Positions 10,385-17,236 of a DNA stretch of 38,270 bases are shown one piece after another (positions within the stretch are counted from its first letter, which is position 1; each line of letters opens with the position of its first letter). The position numbers and the translations under genes were made by a program. Source of the DNA: a virus; IMG/VR virus record IMGVR_UViG_3300023180_000158, positions 1 to 38,270 of that record. The stretch is one strand, 5' to 3'. The notes under the pieces were generated by a model. That model searched no databases. It had not been told where the DNA came from and saw only the letters and a list, made by a program, of their open reading frames with translations.

Positions 10385-10732
10385 ATGGCACATTATGCAA
10401 AAGTAGTTGATGGTATTGTAACTAAAGTAATTGTTGCTGAACCAGAGTTTTTTGAAACCTTTGTAGATGACTCAGCAGGGCAATGGATTCAGACTTCTTA
10501 TAACACTAGAGGTGGTGTTCATTTAGATGGTGGAACTCCATTAAGAAAAAACTTTGCTGGGGTTGGTTACATTTATGATGTTGATAAAGACGCATTTTAT
10601 GAACCACAACCTTTTCCAAGTTGGACACTCAATGATACAACTTGTCTTTGGGAATCCCCTGTTGCACATCCAAACGATGGCGAAAGATACACTTGGAATG
10701 AAGAAACACAATCTTGGGATGTTGTTGAATAA
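10385..10732 (+). CDS. MAHYAK-family tail accessory protein, copy 2
   Basis: A 115-residue paralogue of the protein at 8589-8981. It shares MAHYAK.VDG, KVIVAE, FFETFVDDSAG, TSYNTRGG, LRKNFAG and the PQPF.SWT aromatic stretch, and is shorter by a missing acidic/polar insertion near residue 45. It follows the second glycine-rich protein exactly as copy 1 follows the first, so the pair was duplicated as a unit. Start chosen at ATG 10385 behind AGGAGAT; the stop overlaps the next ATG by one base (TAATG). Function unknown, tail-associated by context. Confidence 0.86.
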   Translation: MAHYAKVVDGIVTKVIVAEPEFFETFVDDSAGQWIQTSYNTRGGVHLDGGTPLRKNFAGVGYIYDVDKDAFYEPQPFPSWTLNDTTCLWESPVAHPNDGERYTWNEETQSWDVVE

Positions 10733-10971
10733 TGGATATGATGCTCTGGAATATTCTACTTACTGTAACACTTGCTTTGATAGGTTGGTGGGGCAGCAAC
10801 ATGTGGAAAGAAACACAGCGTCTATCTATCTTGTTGAATAGAACCAGAGAAGAAATAGCAAAGGAATATGTAACTAAAGCGGAAGTACATCACGACATCA
10901 ACCGCATAATAGATCGAATGGAACAATTAGATCACAAGATTGACCGTTTGATTGAAGGGATGAAGAAGTGA
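10732..10971 (+). CDS. Small membrane-anchored coiled-coil protein
   Basis: 79 residues: a transmembrane helix at ~4-21 (LWNILLTVTLALIGWW) followed by a charged helical region with KEYVTKAEVHHDINRIIDRM. It is a small family I recognise from marine podoviruses near the lysis genes. The N-terminal anchor with a soluble coiled coil is the shape of an inner-membrane spanin or lysis accessory protein, but there is no specific signature. It overlaps the previous stop (TAATG) and the next start (GTGA), so translation is coupled. Confidence 0.8.
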   Translation: MDMMLWNILLTVTLALIGWWGSNMWKETQRLSILLNRTREEIAKEYVTKAEVHHDINRIIDRMEQLDHKIDRLIEGMKK

Positions 10972-11513
10972 ATGTATGGCAAAAGATTGGATTATTTCTT
11001 ATTGCCGTAATAATCGGTGGTAACCTAGCACTTATCACAGACGCATTAGCAGAAACTAATACAATCAGCAGCACAGTAACAGGCACTACAACCGTAGACA
11101 AAACCCCGCCTACTGCATCTGCTCCCTCAATAGTTATCAATAATCAAGACGTATGTACATCTGGCACATCGGTTGCTGTACAAACGCAGATACTTGGCTT
11201 TGCGACAGGCCAGACAATTACAGATGAAAACTGTGAAAGACTAAAACTTGCACGATCATTATATGGAATGGGGATGAAAGTGGCGGCTGTGTCTGTTCTT
11301 TGCCAAGACGAACGTGTGTGGAACGGAATGTGGATGGCAGGTACACCGTGTCCATACCTAGGTTCTATTGGCTCAGAAGCCAAAGCAATGTGGGATGCTA
11401 ACCCTGAAAAGAAACCTAATTATATTGAAAAAAAAACTACGATGAAAGGTGACGATGATAAGACAGGTCTTGCTATCTTTGGTGGCCTTGCTGCTTTGTT
11501 GCTCTTACTCTAG
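10968..11513 (+). CDS. Exported protein with C-terminal membrane anchor
   Basis: 181 residues, GTG start overlapping the upstream TGA. An N-terminal hydrophobic segment (IGLFLIAVIIGGNLALI) looks like a signal peptide or anchor, followed by a Thr/Ser-rich linker and a conserved core with four cysteines (VCTSG, ENCERLKLA, VLCQDERVWNGMW, GTPCPYLG). The last 14 residues are a hydrophobic helix ending in five leucines. The family is known from marine phages in the same position but has no assigned role. Its last 59 bases also encode, in another frame, the signal peptide of the next protein. Confidence 0.82.
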   Translation: MNVWQKIGLFLIAVIIGGNLALITDALAETNTISSTVTGTTTVDKTPPTASAPSIVINNQDVCTSGTSVAVQTQILGFATGQTITDENCERLKLARSLYGMGMKVAAVSVLCQDERVWNGMWMAGTPCPYLGSIGSEAKAMWDANPEKKPNYIEKKTTMKGDDDKTGLAIFGGLAALLLLL

Positions 11514-12906
11514 CGCATACGAACAGCAATATAACGTAGGCGACACTGGGCCTAACGGGGGAGTTATAACCTCAGTTAACGTTACCTCGACACTCGATAG
11601 CACGAAAGTTGAAATCAACGCAGGGTATCAAGAAACCACAGAATACTGGAAATACCTAGAAACCATTATAGAGAAAGTAGAAACGGTTGAAACATCTACG
11701 GTCTTGGAAACTACGCAGACTGAAGTGCTTACCAAAAAAACTACCGATAACACGGTATGTTTTGGATGTGATGTATTTGGAAGCACTACTGGTGGTGTTA
11801 TCACTAACGGTAACAGTGCCGTATTTAATTACCAAGGCGGCACTATTAGTGGCACAGTAGCCCTAGAAGATTATCTAATTAAGTCAGAAATCAATCGTGG
11901 CTTTACAGTCAACGCCAGTGCAGATGTAATGACTTGCCTGCAAACTATTGGCAGCAATGTTAGTTGTTACGATGTAGGTGACCCAACTGCAGATACATTT
12001 AAGATCACAATATCTGTTACAGATGGCGTGACTAACTACAGTAATGTAACGACTCATACAATTGACTGGAATCCTGATAACTTTCAAACAGTTTACGGAT
12101 ACCTCAACGTTCCTGAAAACAATCTATCGTTAAGTGCTACAGCAACATTAGAGTTGTATGGCATAGATAATGGCTACTGGGGTGGCTACTATGGGCCAAC
12201 AGTAACCAATCCAACTATGTCGTTTACTTACGATGAAGCAGCATACATCACACAAACGATAGAGCGTCAGATACAAACTACGGTTACTGATTACATCACA
12301 TCTAATCTACTAACAGAACAATCAACACAGGAAAAAGTTTTTATAGGTGACCCAGTGCAGGACACTGTTACATCACCTGTAGAATTGGCTGCGCCAGAAC
12401 CTATTAAGGTTAAAATAGAACCAATTAGTCAAGATACTATTAAGGCTACGGTAGAAGTTAAGCAGCCTAATGGCGAAACAAAGACTGAAACTATGGAAGT
12501 TAAAGTCACGGAAATGAAGATAGAGAAGATCAAATCTTTAGATAGTGAGGCATCAGATGACAAAGAAATGGACACCGCTAGAGTTGAAGGTGATGGTTCT
12601 GGAAGTAAAGAATCCGATGCTTCTGGAGGAAAATCTGTATCTAAAGGAAAATCTAAGGGAAGTGGGGGAAACAACACTCAAGTTTACTCCACAGTTATGG
12701 AATCAGTACGTTTGGCGGTCATGCAACAATCAGATGCGGCTAGGAACTTTACTCAATATCAAAGCGTAAGCCTACCTGTGACACCGTTCTACCCGCCAGA
12801 AATTATTGATGGAGGCCAAGTCTACGATAACCCGTATGGAATGTGGTGGACTGAGGCACAGGATATGATATGGAATAATATGGTGGATATGCAATGGCAG
12901 AACTAG
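11455..12906 (+). CDS. Large exported protein of unknown function
   Basis: 483 residues from ATG 11455 (a GTG two codons earlier is possible; AAAGG precedes the ATG). A clear signal peptide: MIRQ, hydrophobic VLLSLVALLLCC, then SYSSA/YE as a likely signal peptidase I site. The mature part is Thr/Val-rich beta, includes a helical stretch YWKYLETIIEKVETVETS and four cysteines (CFGC, then C at ~165 and ~175), an acidic/basic low-complexity Ser/Gly/Lys region (~375-405), and ends NPYGMWWTEAQDMIWNN. No family recognised. Export from an infected cell is unusual for a phage structural protein; it may sit in the periplasm or envelope. Overlaps the previous gene by 59 bases and the next by 13. Confidence 0.82.
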   Translation: MIRQVLLSLVALLLCCSYSSAYEQQYNVGDTGPNGGVITSVNVTSTLDSTKVEINAGYQETTEYWKYLETIIEKVETVETSTVLETTQTEVLTKKTTDNTVCFGCDVFGSTTGGVITNGNSAVFNYQGGTISGTVALEDYLIKSEINRGFTVNASADVMTCLQTIGSNVSCYDVGDPTADTFKITISVTDGVTNYSNVTTHTIDWNPDNFQTVYGYLNVPENNLSLSATATLELYGIDNGYWGGYYGPTVTNPTMSFTYDEAAYITQTIERQIQTTVTDYITSNLLTEQSTQEKVFIGDPVQDTVTSPVELAAPEPIKVKIEPISQDTIKATVEVKQPNGETKTETMEVKVTEMKIEKIKSLDSEASDDKEMDTARVEGDGSGSKESDASGGKSVSKGKSKGSGGNNTQVYSTVMESVRLAVMQQSDAARNFTQYQSVSLPVTPFYPPEIIDGGQVYDNPYGMWWTEAQDMIWNNMVDMQWQN

Positions 12907-13352
12907 ACGTAGGTGGAGTTAAATTCAAAGGCGGCAAAGGTCTGGCTATCCTTATGGCACTGGGTACGATGATAGGTACGTTGTACGGTGGCTTTGAAGT
13001 TTACAAAGATTACATGGACATGAAGGATAAACTTGCAAACCTTGATGTGGAGGCGATTGCGGCAAGGAATGCTGTGCTTGAAACCAAATTAGAGGAGGCA
13101 ATCAGTTATGCTAAAGATATTAAAAACGACTTACGGTCAGATGTTATCGCAGTTGAAAAAGCACTGGGTGATGTTGAAGGCCGAATACGTCTTGTTGAAA
13201 GTGAGAATCGTACATCTATTCAAGACGCTAAAAAATGGTTTGATGAACGCACTGCAAACATTGATGAGAAACTTACATCAATGGAAGACAGACTTAATAA
13301 ACGTCTTCAAAGGGCGTTAGATAACCCGCTATTGAAGGACATGAAGCAATGA
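12894..13352 (+). CDS. Membrane-anchored coiled-coil protein (spanin-like shape)
   Basis: 152 residues. A conserved start MAELDVGGVKFKGGKG precedes a transmembrane helix (~17-35), then a long alpha-helical region from ~40 to 150 with heptad-like leucines (LETKLEEAISYAKDI, LTSMEDRLNKRL). The N-terminal segment is typical of a small marine-phage membrane protein family near holin and endolysin genes. The shape fits an inner-membrane spanin or lysis regulator, but that is inference. Overlaps the previous gene by 13 bases and the next by 4 (ATGA). Confidence 0.83.
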   Translation: MAELDVGGVKFKGGKGLAILMALGTMIGTLYGGFEVYKDYMDMKDKLANLDVEAIAARNAVLETKLEEAISYAKDIKNDLRSDVIAVEKALGDVEGRIRLVESENRTSIQDAKKWFDERTANIDEKLTSMEDRLNKRLQRALDNPLLKDMKQ

Positions 13353-13705
13353 CCCTAGACCCTATGACTGAAATGGAAAAATACGACACCAACGGCAACG
13401 GTAAGATAGACCCACATGAGTTGGCTGCTATTGAGTTGGAAGATAGACGTAGACGTATGTTGGATGAGGACGCACATAGAGATCAAACCAGAAAGATGGC
13501 TTGGTTCGCATTATGGGGCATGCTGCTATATCCATCAGGCGTTTTCTTTTGTGATCTATTGGGTCTTGAAAGAGCAGCAGATATTATCGGAGCAATGGCA
13601 AGTATCTACTTTGTTTCGGTAGCAGGCGTGGTATCCGTATTTATGGGTGTCACTAACCTAGTAAAGAAACGGGAGGTAACTAACTATGATAAGTCTACTA
13701 AGTAG
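13349..13705 (+). CDS. EF-hand membrane protein of the lysis region
   Basis: 118 residues. Residues ~12-24 read DTNGNGKIDPHE, a canonical 12-position EF-hand calcium loop (D-x-N-x-N-x-K-I-D-P-x-E). After a basic helix (EDRRRRMLDEDAHR) come two or three hydrophobic helices (WFALWGMLLYPSGVFFCDLL and IIGAMASIYFVSVAGVVSVFMGV). The family occurs in marine phages beside the holin. It could be a second holin-like pore or a calcium-sensing lysis timer; nothing in the sequence decides this. Start overlaps the previous stop (ATGA); its 3' end overlaps the holin start by 20 bases. Confidence 0.85.
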   Translation: MTLDPMTEMEKYDTNGNGKIDPHELAAIELEDRRRRMLDEDAHRDQTRKMAWFALWGMLLYPSGVFFCDLLGLERAADIIGAMASIYFVSVAGVVSVFMGVTNLVKKREVTNYDKSTK

Positions 13706-14090
13706 TTTAGTAGGCCCAGTAACAGGACTACTAGACAAATTCATTGAAGACAAAGATACCAAGAATAAACTGGCGCATGAAATTGCTACGATGGCTGAGA
13801 AGCAAGCCCATGAAGCAGCAATGGCACAGGTTGAAGTTAATAAAGCAGAGGCTCAACACAGAAGTCTTTTTGTTGCAGGTTGGCGGCCTTTTGTTGGTTG
13901 GATTTGCGCTGTTGCACTTGGCTATCACTTTGTACTTAATCCTATTATTTTATTCGGTGCGGGATGGGCAGGCGTTGAGATTCCTGAATTACCTGCATTC
14001 GATATGGACAGCCTTATGACTGTACTACTAGGTATGCTAGGACTTGGCGGCCTTAGAAGTTATGAGAAAGCGAAAGGACTAACTAAATGA
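13686..14090 (+). CDS. Holin, GTA_holin_3TM-type
   Basis: 134 residues. An amphipathic N-terminus and a basic/acidic helix (KLAHEIATMAEKQAHE) lead to the hallmark RSLFVAGWRPFVGWICAVAL and a second hydrophobic segment, then a C-terminal hydrophobic stretch LMTVLLGMLGLGGL with YEKAKG at the end. This pattern matches the three-TM holin family first named in gene transfer agents. It would form inner-membrane holes that free the endolysin. It precedes the endolysin gene with an ATGA overlap, the usual holin-endolysin order. Confidence 0.9.
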   Translation: MISLLSSLVGPVTGLLDKFIEDKDTKNKLAHEIATMAEKQAHEAAMAQVEVNKAEAQHRSLFVAGWRPFVGWICAVALGYHFVLNPIILFGAGWAGVEIPELPAFDMDSLMTVLLGMLGLGGLRSYEKAKGLTK

Positions 14091-14539
14091 CATTTAAACT
14101 ATCACAACGATCTATTGATCGACTAGAACCTGTCAAACCAGAATTGTTTGATGTGGTATTGGAGGCTATATCATTAACCAAAATAGACTTTGGCGTGATC
14201 TGTGGCCTCAGAACAGAGGAAGAACAGCGTGCTTTGGTAGAAAAAGGTGCAAGTCAGACTATGAAATCAAAGCATCTAACAGGTGATGCAGTAGATTTGA
14301 TGGCATACATTGATGGCAGGGGTACATGGGAACTAAACGTGTACGATGATATTGCAGAAGCAATGCGTGAGGCTGCAAGGAATCAGGGTGTACGAATCAG
14401 GTGGGGTGCTGCATGGACAGTGCCAGACATTGCTGAATGGAATCTATCTATGGAAGACGCAATGAATAGTTACATAGATGAGAGGCGTGCAGAACGTAAA
14501 AGACCATTCATTGATGCGCCACATTTTGAACTTAATTGA
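14087..14539 (+). CDS. Endolysin, M15-family L-alanyl-D-glutamate peptidase
   Basis: 150 residues, the length of single-domain M15C endolysins such as that of phage T5. The zinc motif SKHLTGDAVD gives H63 and D70, and the C-terminal PHFEL gives H146 as third zinc ligand; CGLRTEEEQRAL (39-50) is the usual substrate-cleft segment. It should cut the peptide stem of peptidoglycan. There is no signal peptide, so it depends on the holin for release. Overlaps the holin stop by 4 bases and the lipoprotein start by 1 base. Confidence 0.94.
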   Translation: MTFKLSQRSIDRLEPVKPELFDVVLEAISLTKIDFGVICGLRTEEEQRALVEKGASQTMKSKHLTGDAVDLMAYIDGRGTWELNVYDDIAEAMREAARNQGVRIRWGAAWTVPDIAEWNLSMEDAMNSYIDERRAERKRPFIDAPHFELN

Positions 14540-14673
14540 TGAACACAATACGGGGTTGGATAATACTCTGCACAATAGGATGGCTGATACTTAACTGGAT
14601 AGTTAGTTGTGCATCTAACGCAGAATACAACCATAAAAAGCACCACTCCCATCTTTCATTAAATGTTGATTGA
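14539..14673 (+). CDS. Tiny lipoprotein, possible outer-membrane spanin
   Basis: 44 residues, start overlapping the endolysin stop (TGATG). An N-terminal hydrophobic segment ends in a lipobox WIVSC (Cys24), so the mature lipoprotein would have only 21 residues, with a histidine-rich HKKHHSH stretch. Position directly behind the endolysin and lipoprotein character suggest an Rz1-like o-spanin, though it lacks the usual proline richness. Its last 59 bases are overlapped on the opposite strand by the gene at 14615-14824, marking the convergent end of two transcription blocks. Confidence 0.7.
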   Translation: MNTIRGWIILCTIGWLILNWIVSCASNAEYNHKKHHSHLSLNVD

Positions 14674-14824
14674 TGGGGTGGTCATAGTAAACGGTCAGTT
14701 TTAACCGTAGTACATCGCATAAATCAGCGATATTAAATCCCTTTATCAATGTAACATTCTGTAACATTCGTTCAGTAACAGGAATTAGATGGTAAAGACC
14801 ATCAGTATAGATAATTAAATCCAT
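14615..14824 (-). CDS. Small hypothetical protein
   Basis: 69 residues, beginning MDLIIYTDGLYHLIP and containing NIADLCDVLRLKLTVYYDHP. Not recognised. It is supported as a gene by the one-base TAATG overlap with the stop of the upstream gene (14824-14967), as seen in the other leftward operon. Last gene of the leftward SSB-exonuclease block; it runs 59 bases into the convergent lipoprotein gene. Confidence 0.6.
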   Translation of the reverse strand: MDLIIYTDGLYHLIPVTERMLQNVTLIKGFNIADLCDVLRLKLTVYYDHPINQHLMKDGSGAFYGCILR

Positions 14825-14967
14825 TACTTTTTGTCTTTTTCTTTCTGTTTTTTTCTCGCTTTTTCCATTGCTATGGCAATTGCTTGATTACGGGGCGCAC
14901 CTTCTTGACGTAAGGTACGAATGTTTTGTGCTATGGTTTTGTCACTGCTTCCGCGTTTTAGGGGCAT
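14824..14967 (-). CDS. Small basic protein, MPLK(R/K)GSS family
   Basis: 47 residues: MPLKRGSSDKTIAQNIRTLR, then QEGAPRNQAIAIAMEKARKK and a Lys-rich tail. The pattern PLK.GSS..TI..NI..LR..G.P..QA.AIA...A matches a very widespread tiny phage protein family with no firm function; it may bind nucleic acid. Start ATG at 14967 lies inside the end of the preceding gene (26-base overlap). Confidence 0.78.
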   Translation of the reverse strand: MPLKRGSSDKTIAQNIRTLRQEGAPRNQAIAIAMEKARKKQKEKDKK

Positions 14968-15181
14968 GGCCTGTCAACCTTCCTACTATCAGTTTGATTT
15001 TCTCAAGATAGACTATGGTATCCCACAATTCTTCTTGGGCATCATCTATCCACTCTAGCAGATGTTTGTCTGCGTCTGCCATAGTGCCGCCATAATCATC
15101 TAAGCCTTGATTAGAACGATCATTGGCTTTTTTGATTATAGCAGCGACTACAGGGTCTTTAGTTAATTTAAAACTCGACAT
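14942..15181 (-). CDS. Conserved phage hypothetical protein
   Basis: 79 residues from ATG 15181, preceded by GGAA. It contains DRSNQGLDDYGGTM followed by LLEWIDDAQEELWDTIVYLEKI. Short proteins with the pattern R...G...YG.TL...D.LEWL..AQEE.LD...YLEK are frequent in phages next to replication genes; their role is unknown. Overlaps the exonuclease 3' end by 14 bases in another frame. Confidence 0.78.
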   Translation of the reverse strand: MSSFKLTKDPVVAAIIKKANDRSNQGLDDYGGTMADADKHLLEWIDDAQEELWDTIVYLEKIKLIVGRLTGHAPKTRKQ

Positions 15182-16058
15182 TGTTCCAATGGCTGCAGAA
15201 CTTATTGACACTGCAGTAATGAGCGCAACGTGTATCCTCGCCCTTACGCAGTACAATCTGGCAACCTTTGCCTTCCTTCATGTTATTAGCCTCAAGATAT
15301 TTTTTGGCTTCTTCCATTGTAGGCAGCAACCTTAACGCAGACTTACGTCCATCTTTCATAATGGCGTATGTATCTGGTTTGTTCCAACGTTCATCAGGCG
15401 TACATACTGGTGGTTCTTCAACTTCCATTGCTGCTTGATGCAGGATGATACGATTAGATACATAGGTGTCCTGTTCTTCAGGTGTCCAACGTTTAATCGG
15501 TATCATAACAGCCTGCTGCTTTGGATAGTTGTCTGAAGTTAACGCTTTTAACTTAGACCAATCACGCAGTATTGCCATGATAGATAAGGACTTAACTTTA
15601 ATCTTGATCTTTGTATCCGAATTACGAATCAGCCAATCAAGAATGTTAAGTTGTGCTTCCCATTCTGGTTTACCTTTGATTGAGGCATCCATTGCAGACC
15701 ATGCAGATGTGGTCTTGAAGTCAATCAGTTGTCCATCGTGCGATAGATAGTCAAATGCGCCCGATAATGTCCATCCATGAGTCAAGTCATTCTTAACGAA
15801 TAAACGTTGCTCTGTGATGTCCTCAGTGCCTTCTGAGGCACGTTCTATGACATGGTGTACTGATTGGCCTAGCAAAGACCAGATACGGTCTGATACGTCT
15901 TCTTCTAGGGATTCCCAGTGTCGTTTGGTTAACACCGTTATGCGTGGTGGTTGCAACAAACGTGTTGCAGAAATGTCACTACCACTAGCATCATAAGGGT
16001 CATTAGTTACTGCACGTTCAACTGCAGCAGGTAAGTTTTGATTGTTTGTGATTTTCAT
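15168..16058 (-). CDS. PD-(D/E)XK exonuclease, RecB/Cas4-like
   Basis: 296 residues. RecB-family nuclease motifs are in order: GQSVHHVIE (64-72), LSGAFDYL with D103, LIDFKTTS with D113 and K115, and EAQLNIL with Q136. The C-terminus has three cysteines (C278, C282, C288 in RCAHYCSVNKFC), like the C-terminal half of an AddB/Cas4 iron-sulfur cluster; the expected N-terminal cysteine is missing, so the cluster may be absent or altered. It probably resects double-stranded ends for recombination-dependent replication or packaging. AGGGGGT lies four bases before ATG. It is directly downstream of the SSB gene. Confidence 0.9.
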   Translation of the reverse strand: MKITNNQNLPAAVERAVTNDPYDASGSDISATRLLQPPRITVLTKRHWESLEEDVSDRIWSLLGQSVHHVIERASEGTEDITEQRLFVKNDLTHGWTLSGAFDYLSHDGQLIDFKTTSAWSAMDASIKGKPEWEAQLNILDWLIRNSDTKIKIKVKSLSIMAILRDWSKLKALTSDNYPKQQAVMIPIKRWTPEEQDTYVSNRIILHQAAMEVEEPPVCTPDERWNKPDTYAIMKDGRKSALRLLPTMEEAKKYLEANNMKEGKGCQIVLRKGEDTRCAHYCSVNKFCSHWNNVEF

Positions 16059-16067
16059 AACTACCCC

Positions 16068-16682
16068 CTAAAACGGTACATCTTCATCATTGGTGAAGTC
16101 TGGTACGTCCTCACCATTGTGTTCATCCCCCAAGTCTTGAGTATCTGCTAACTCTTTAGACCTTAGAATGATGTTACGAATACCGTCAGGCAGTTTGTTG
16201 AACTCATCACGGTTACCTTTTTGGTACTCATCAATGCTGAACACCACTGATTCATGGAACTGATCTGCCAATTCCTCAGTTTTAGGTAACGGCATGATAG
16301 ATGACACACGCGGTTTACCGTTCTTACCTTCCATCACATTGAGGTAACAAGGAACGCCAACCAAGTTAGAAATATCAAAGCCTTTCTTCTCTAACTCAGT
16401 AAACGGACGGCCTCGCCATGATGATAGGTCTGAACCCAACGTTGCTTTCTCATGTAGAGATAGCGTGTAGAACTTGCTGATAGTCAGCGGCTCACCGTTG
16501 TTGTTAGACTCAGCAGGAACTTCCCAGATAATCATGCACTGGTGTTTCCATGTGGTTTGACCATCGTAGTTGTTCTCTTGCGTACCAAGATCAATGACCT
16601 TGACACATCGTGCTTTGTGTACGCCCGAAGGTACTTCAGGGTACTTGGACTCATTGTCCACTGTTTTTGCTATTAGACTCAT
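16068..16682 (-). CDS. Single-stranded DNA-binding protein (phage SSB-like)
   Basis: 204 residues from ATG 16682, chosen because AAGGAGC lies six bases upstream; an in-frame start 27 codons earlier has no such site and would run through the promoter. The core has an OB-fold-like pattern (KARCVKVIDLGTQ, TTWKHQCMIIWEV, GVPCYLNV, GKPRVSSIMPLP). The tail is acidic and ends DEDVPF, like the SSB C-terminal tip that recruits partner proteins. It belongs to a phage SSB-like family often paired with a RecB-type exonuclease, as here. First gene of the leftward block. Confidence 0.85.
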   Translation of the reverse strand: MSLIAKTVDNESKYPEVPSGVHKARCVKVIDLGTQENNYDGQTTWKHQCMIIWEVPAESNNNGEPLTISKFYTLSLHEKATLGSDLSSWRGRPFTELEKKGFDISNLVGVPCYLNVMEGKNGKPRVSSIMPLPKTEELADQFHESVVFSIDEYQKGNRDEFNKLPDGIRNIILRSKELADTQDLGDEHNGEDVPDFTNDEDVPF

Positions 16683-16719
16683 ATTTGCTCCTTTTTGTAT
16701 ATTTACTATTGGAACGGTC

Positions 16720-16748
16720 ATTATATTAACGTAGGTTACATAAGTCAA
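16720..16748 (-). promoter_or_regulatory. Sigma70 promoter of the leftward ssb-exonuclease block
   Basis: On the minus strand TTGACT (16748-16743), a 17-base spacer and TATAAT (16725-16720), close to consensus. The predicted start near 16713 gives a ~30-base leader with AAGGAGC. Two overlapping copies of the TTRAC-N4-GTYAA element fill its spacer and -35 box, so a bound repressor would block it. Confidence 0.85.
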
Positions 16749-16808
16749 GCAATTTGTTGACATAAGTTAAACAGGACTGTATTATACTTATAAGTTAACG
16801 AAGGTTAT
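16726..16808. promoter_or_regulatory. Operator cluster between ssb and cro
   Basis: Copies of a 14-bp element with half-sites TTRAC and GTYAA separated by 4 bases: 16726-16739 (TTAAC GTAG GTTAC), 16735-16748 (GTTAC ATAA GTCAA), 16757-16770 (TTGAC ATAA GTTAA), a weak 16785-16798 (TACTT ATAA GTTAA) and 16795-16808 (TTAAC GAAG GTTAT). Adjacent half-sites recur every 9 bases. Together they cover both divergent promoters. Likely bound by the adjacent Cro-like protein; the match to that protein is inference. Confidence 0.75.
16757..16785 (+). promoter_or_regulatory. Sigma70 promoter of the cro-like gene
   Basis: TTGACA (16757-16762), a 17-base spacer, TATTAT (16780-16785). An overlapping TATACT at 16783 is an alternative -10. 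The -35 is also the left half-site of an operator copy. Predicted start near 16792, leaving a ~20-base leader with AAGG before ATG 16814. Confidence 0.8.
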
Positions 16809-16813
16809 GACAA

Positions 16814-17053
16814 ATGAGTTTATTGTACGAACTTGCTAAAGAGCGAAAGACTGAGATTGTTGCCAAATATGGCGGCAGGAACTTGGCACGTTTGTTGAAT
16901 ATTAGCCATCCTGCTGTATCAAAATGGCAGGTAGTACCGCAACTGCGTGCTTACCAAATTGCAGATTTAGGTGACTTTGATCTAAACTACATCAGACCTG
17001 ATCTTGCTAACGAAATTGCCCCGCCGCCGCAGGGGGTAGACCATCAGGCTTAG
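16814..17053 (+). CDS. Cro/YdaS-like helix-turn-helix repressor
   Basis: 79 residues. Residues ~18-48 (KYGGRNLARLLNISHPAVSKWQ) form a helix-turn-helix of the P22 Cro / YdaS type, with the typical VSKW turn and V.P...AYQI just after it. The C-terminus is short and has no peptidase domain, so it is Cro-like and not a self-cleaving CI. It is divergent to ssb, with an operator cluster between them, and is followed at once by a strong terminator, so it is a single-gene unit. No CI partner and no integrase is present, so it probably times expression in a lytic or pseudo-temperate cycle. Confidence 0.88.
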   Translation: MSLLYELAKERKTEIVAKYGGRNLARLLNISHPAVSKWQVVPQLRAYQIADLGDFDLNYIRPDLANEIAPPPQGVDHQA

Positions 17054-17072
17054 GTTAAAAATACTAGCGGCA

Positions 17073-17116
17073 GGGAGGTAAGGCTTTTCTCATTGTTGGC
17101 CTGCCTCCCTTTTTTT
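17073..17116 (+). terminator. Intrinsic terminator after cro-like gene
   Basis: GGGAGGTAAGGC (17073-17084) pairs with GCCTGCCTCCC (17099-17109) as an 11-bp stem with one bulged base and one G-T pair, a 14-base loop, and a run of seven T (17110-17116). It separates the repressor gene from the origin and replication genes. Confidence 0.92.
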
Positions 17117-17126
17117 ACCCATAAAG

Positions 17127-17159
17127 TATGGCAATGCTATGGCAATGCTATGGCAACGC
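17127..17159 (+). repeat. Three tandem 11-bp iterons
   Basis: TATGGCAATGC at 17127-17137, an identical copy at 17138-17148, and TATGGCAACGC (one T to C change) at 17149-17159. Eleven bases is about one helical turn, so the copies face the same side of the DNA. Lies 180 bases upstream of the first replication gene. Confidence 0.9.
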
Positions 17160-17200
17160 CAATGGTTAACCATGTTTTTGCTAATGGCAAAAGTATCCCC

Positions 17201-17236
17201 TTCATCTTCACCTTCATCTTCACCTTCACCTTCAAC
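17201..17236 (+). repeat. Hexamer TTCAYC repeat (six units)
   Basis: Two copies of TTCATCTTCACC (17201-17212, 17213-17224), then TTCACC and TTCAAC. One strand is all purine apart from the T of each complementary unit, so strand bias is strong. It may be a second initiator or primase site, or a melting element, within the proposed origin. Confidence 0.85.

Noticed and set aside
14691-14731. Hairpins ACGGT/ACCGT and ATCGC/GCGAT as a bidirectional terminator
   Set aside because: Only five pairs each, inside a likely coding frame and without T runs.
16814-17053. Evidence of a lysogeny module
   Set aside because: Only a Cro-like protein is present; no CI, integrase, excisionase or attachment site was seen, so I do not call the phage temperate.
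17127-17236. CRISPR-like array
   Set aside because: Repeats of 11 and 6 bases are directly adjacent with no spacers.
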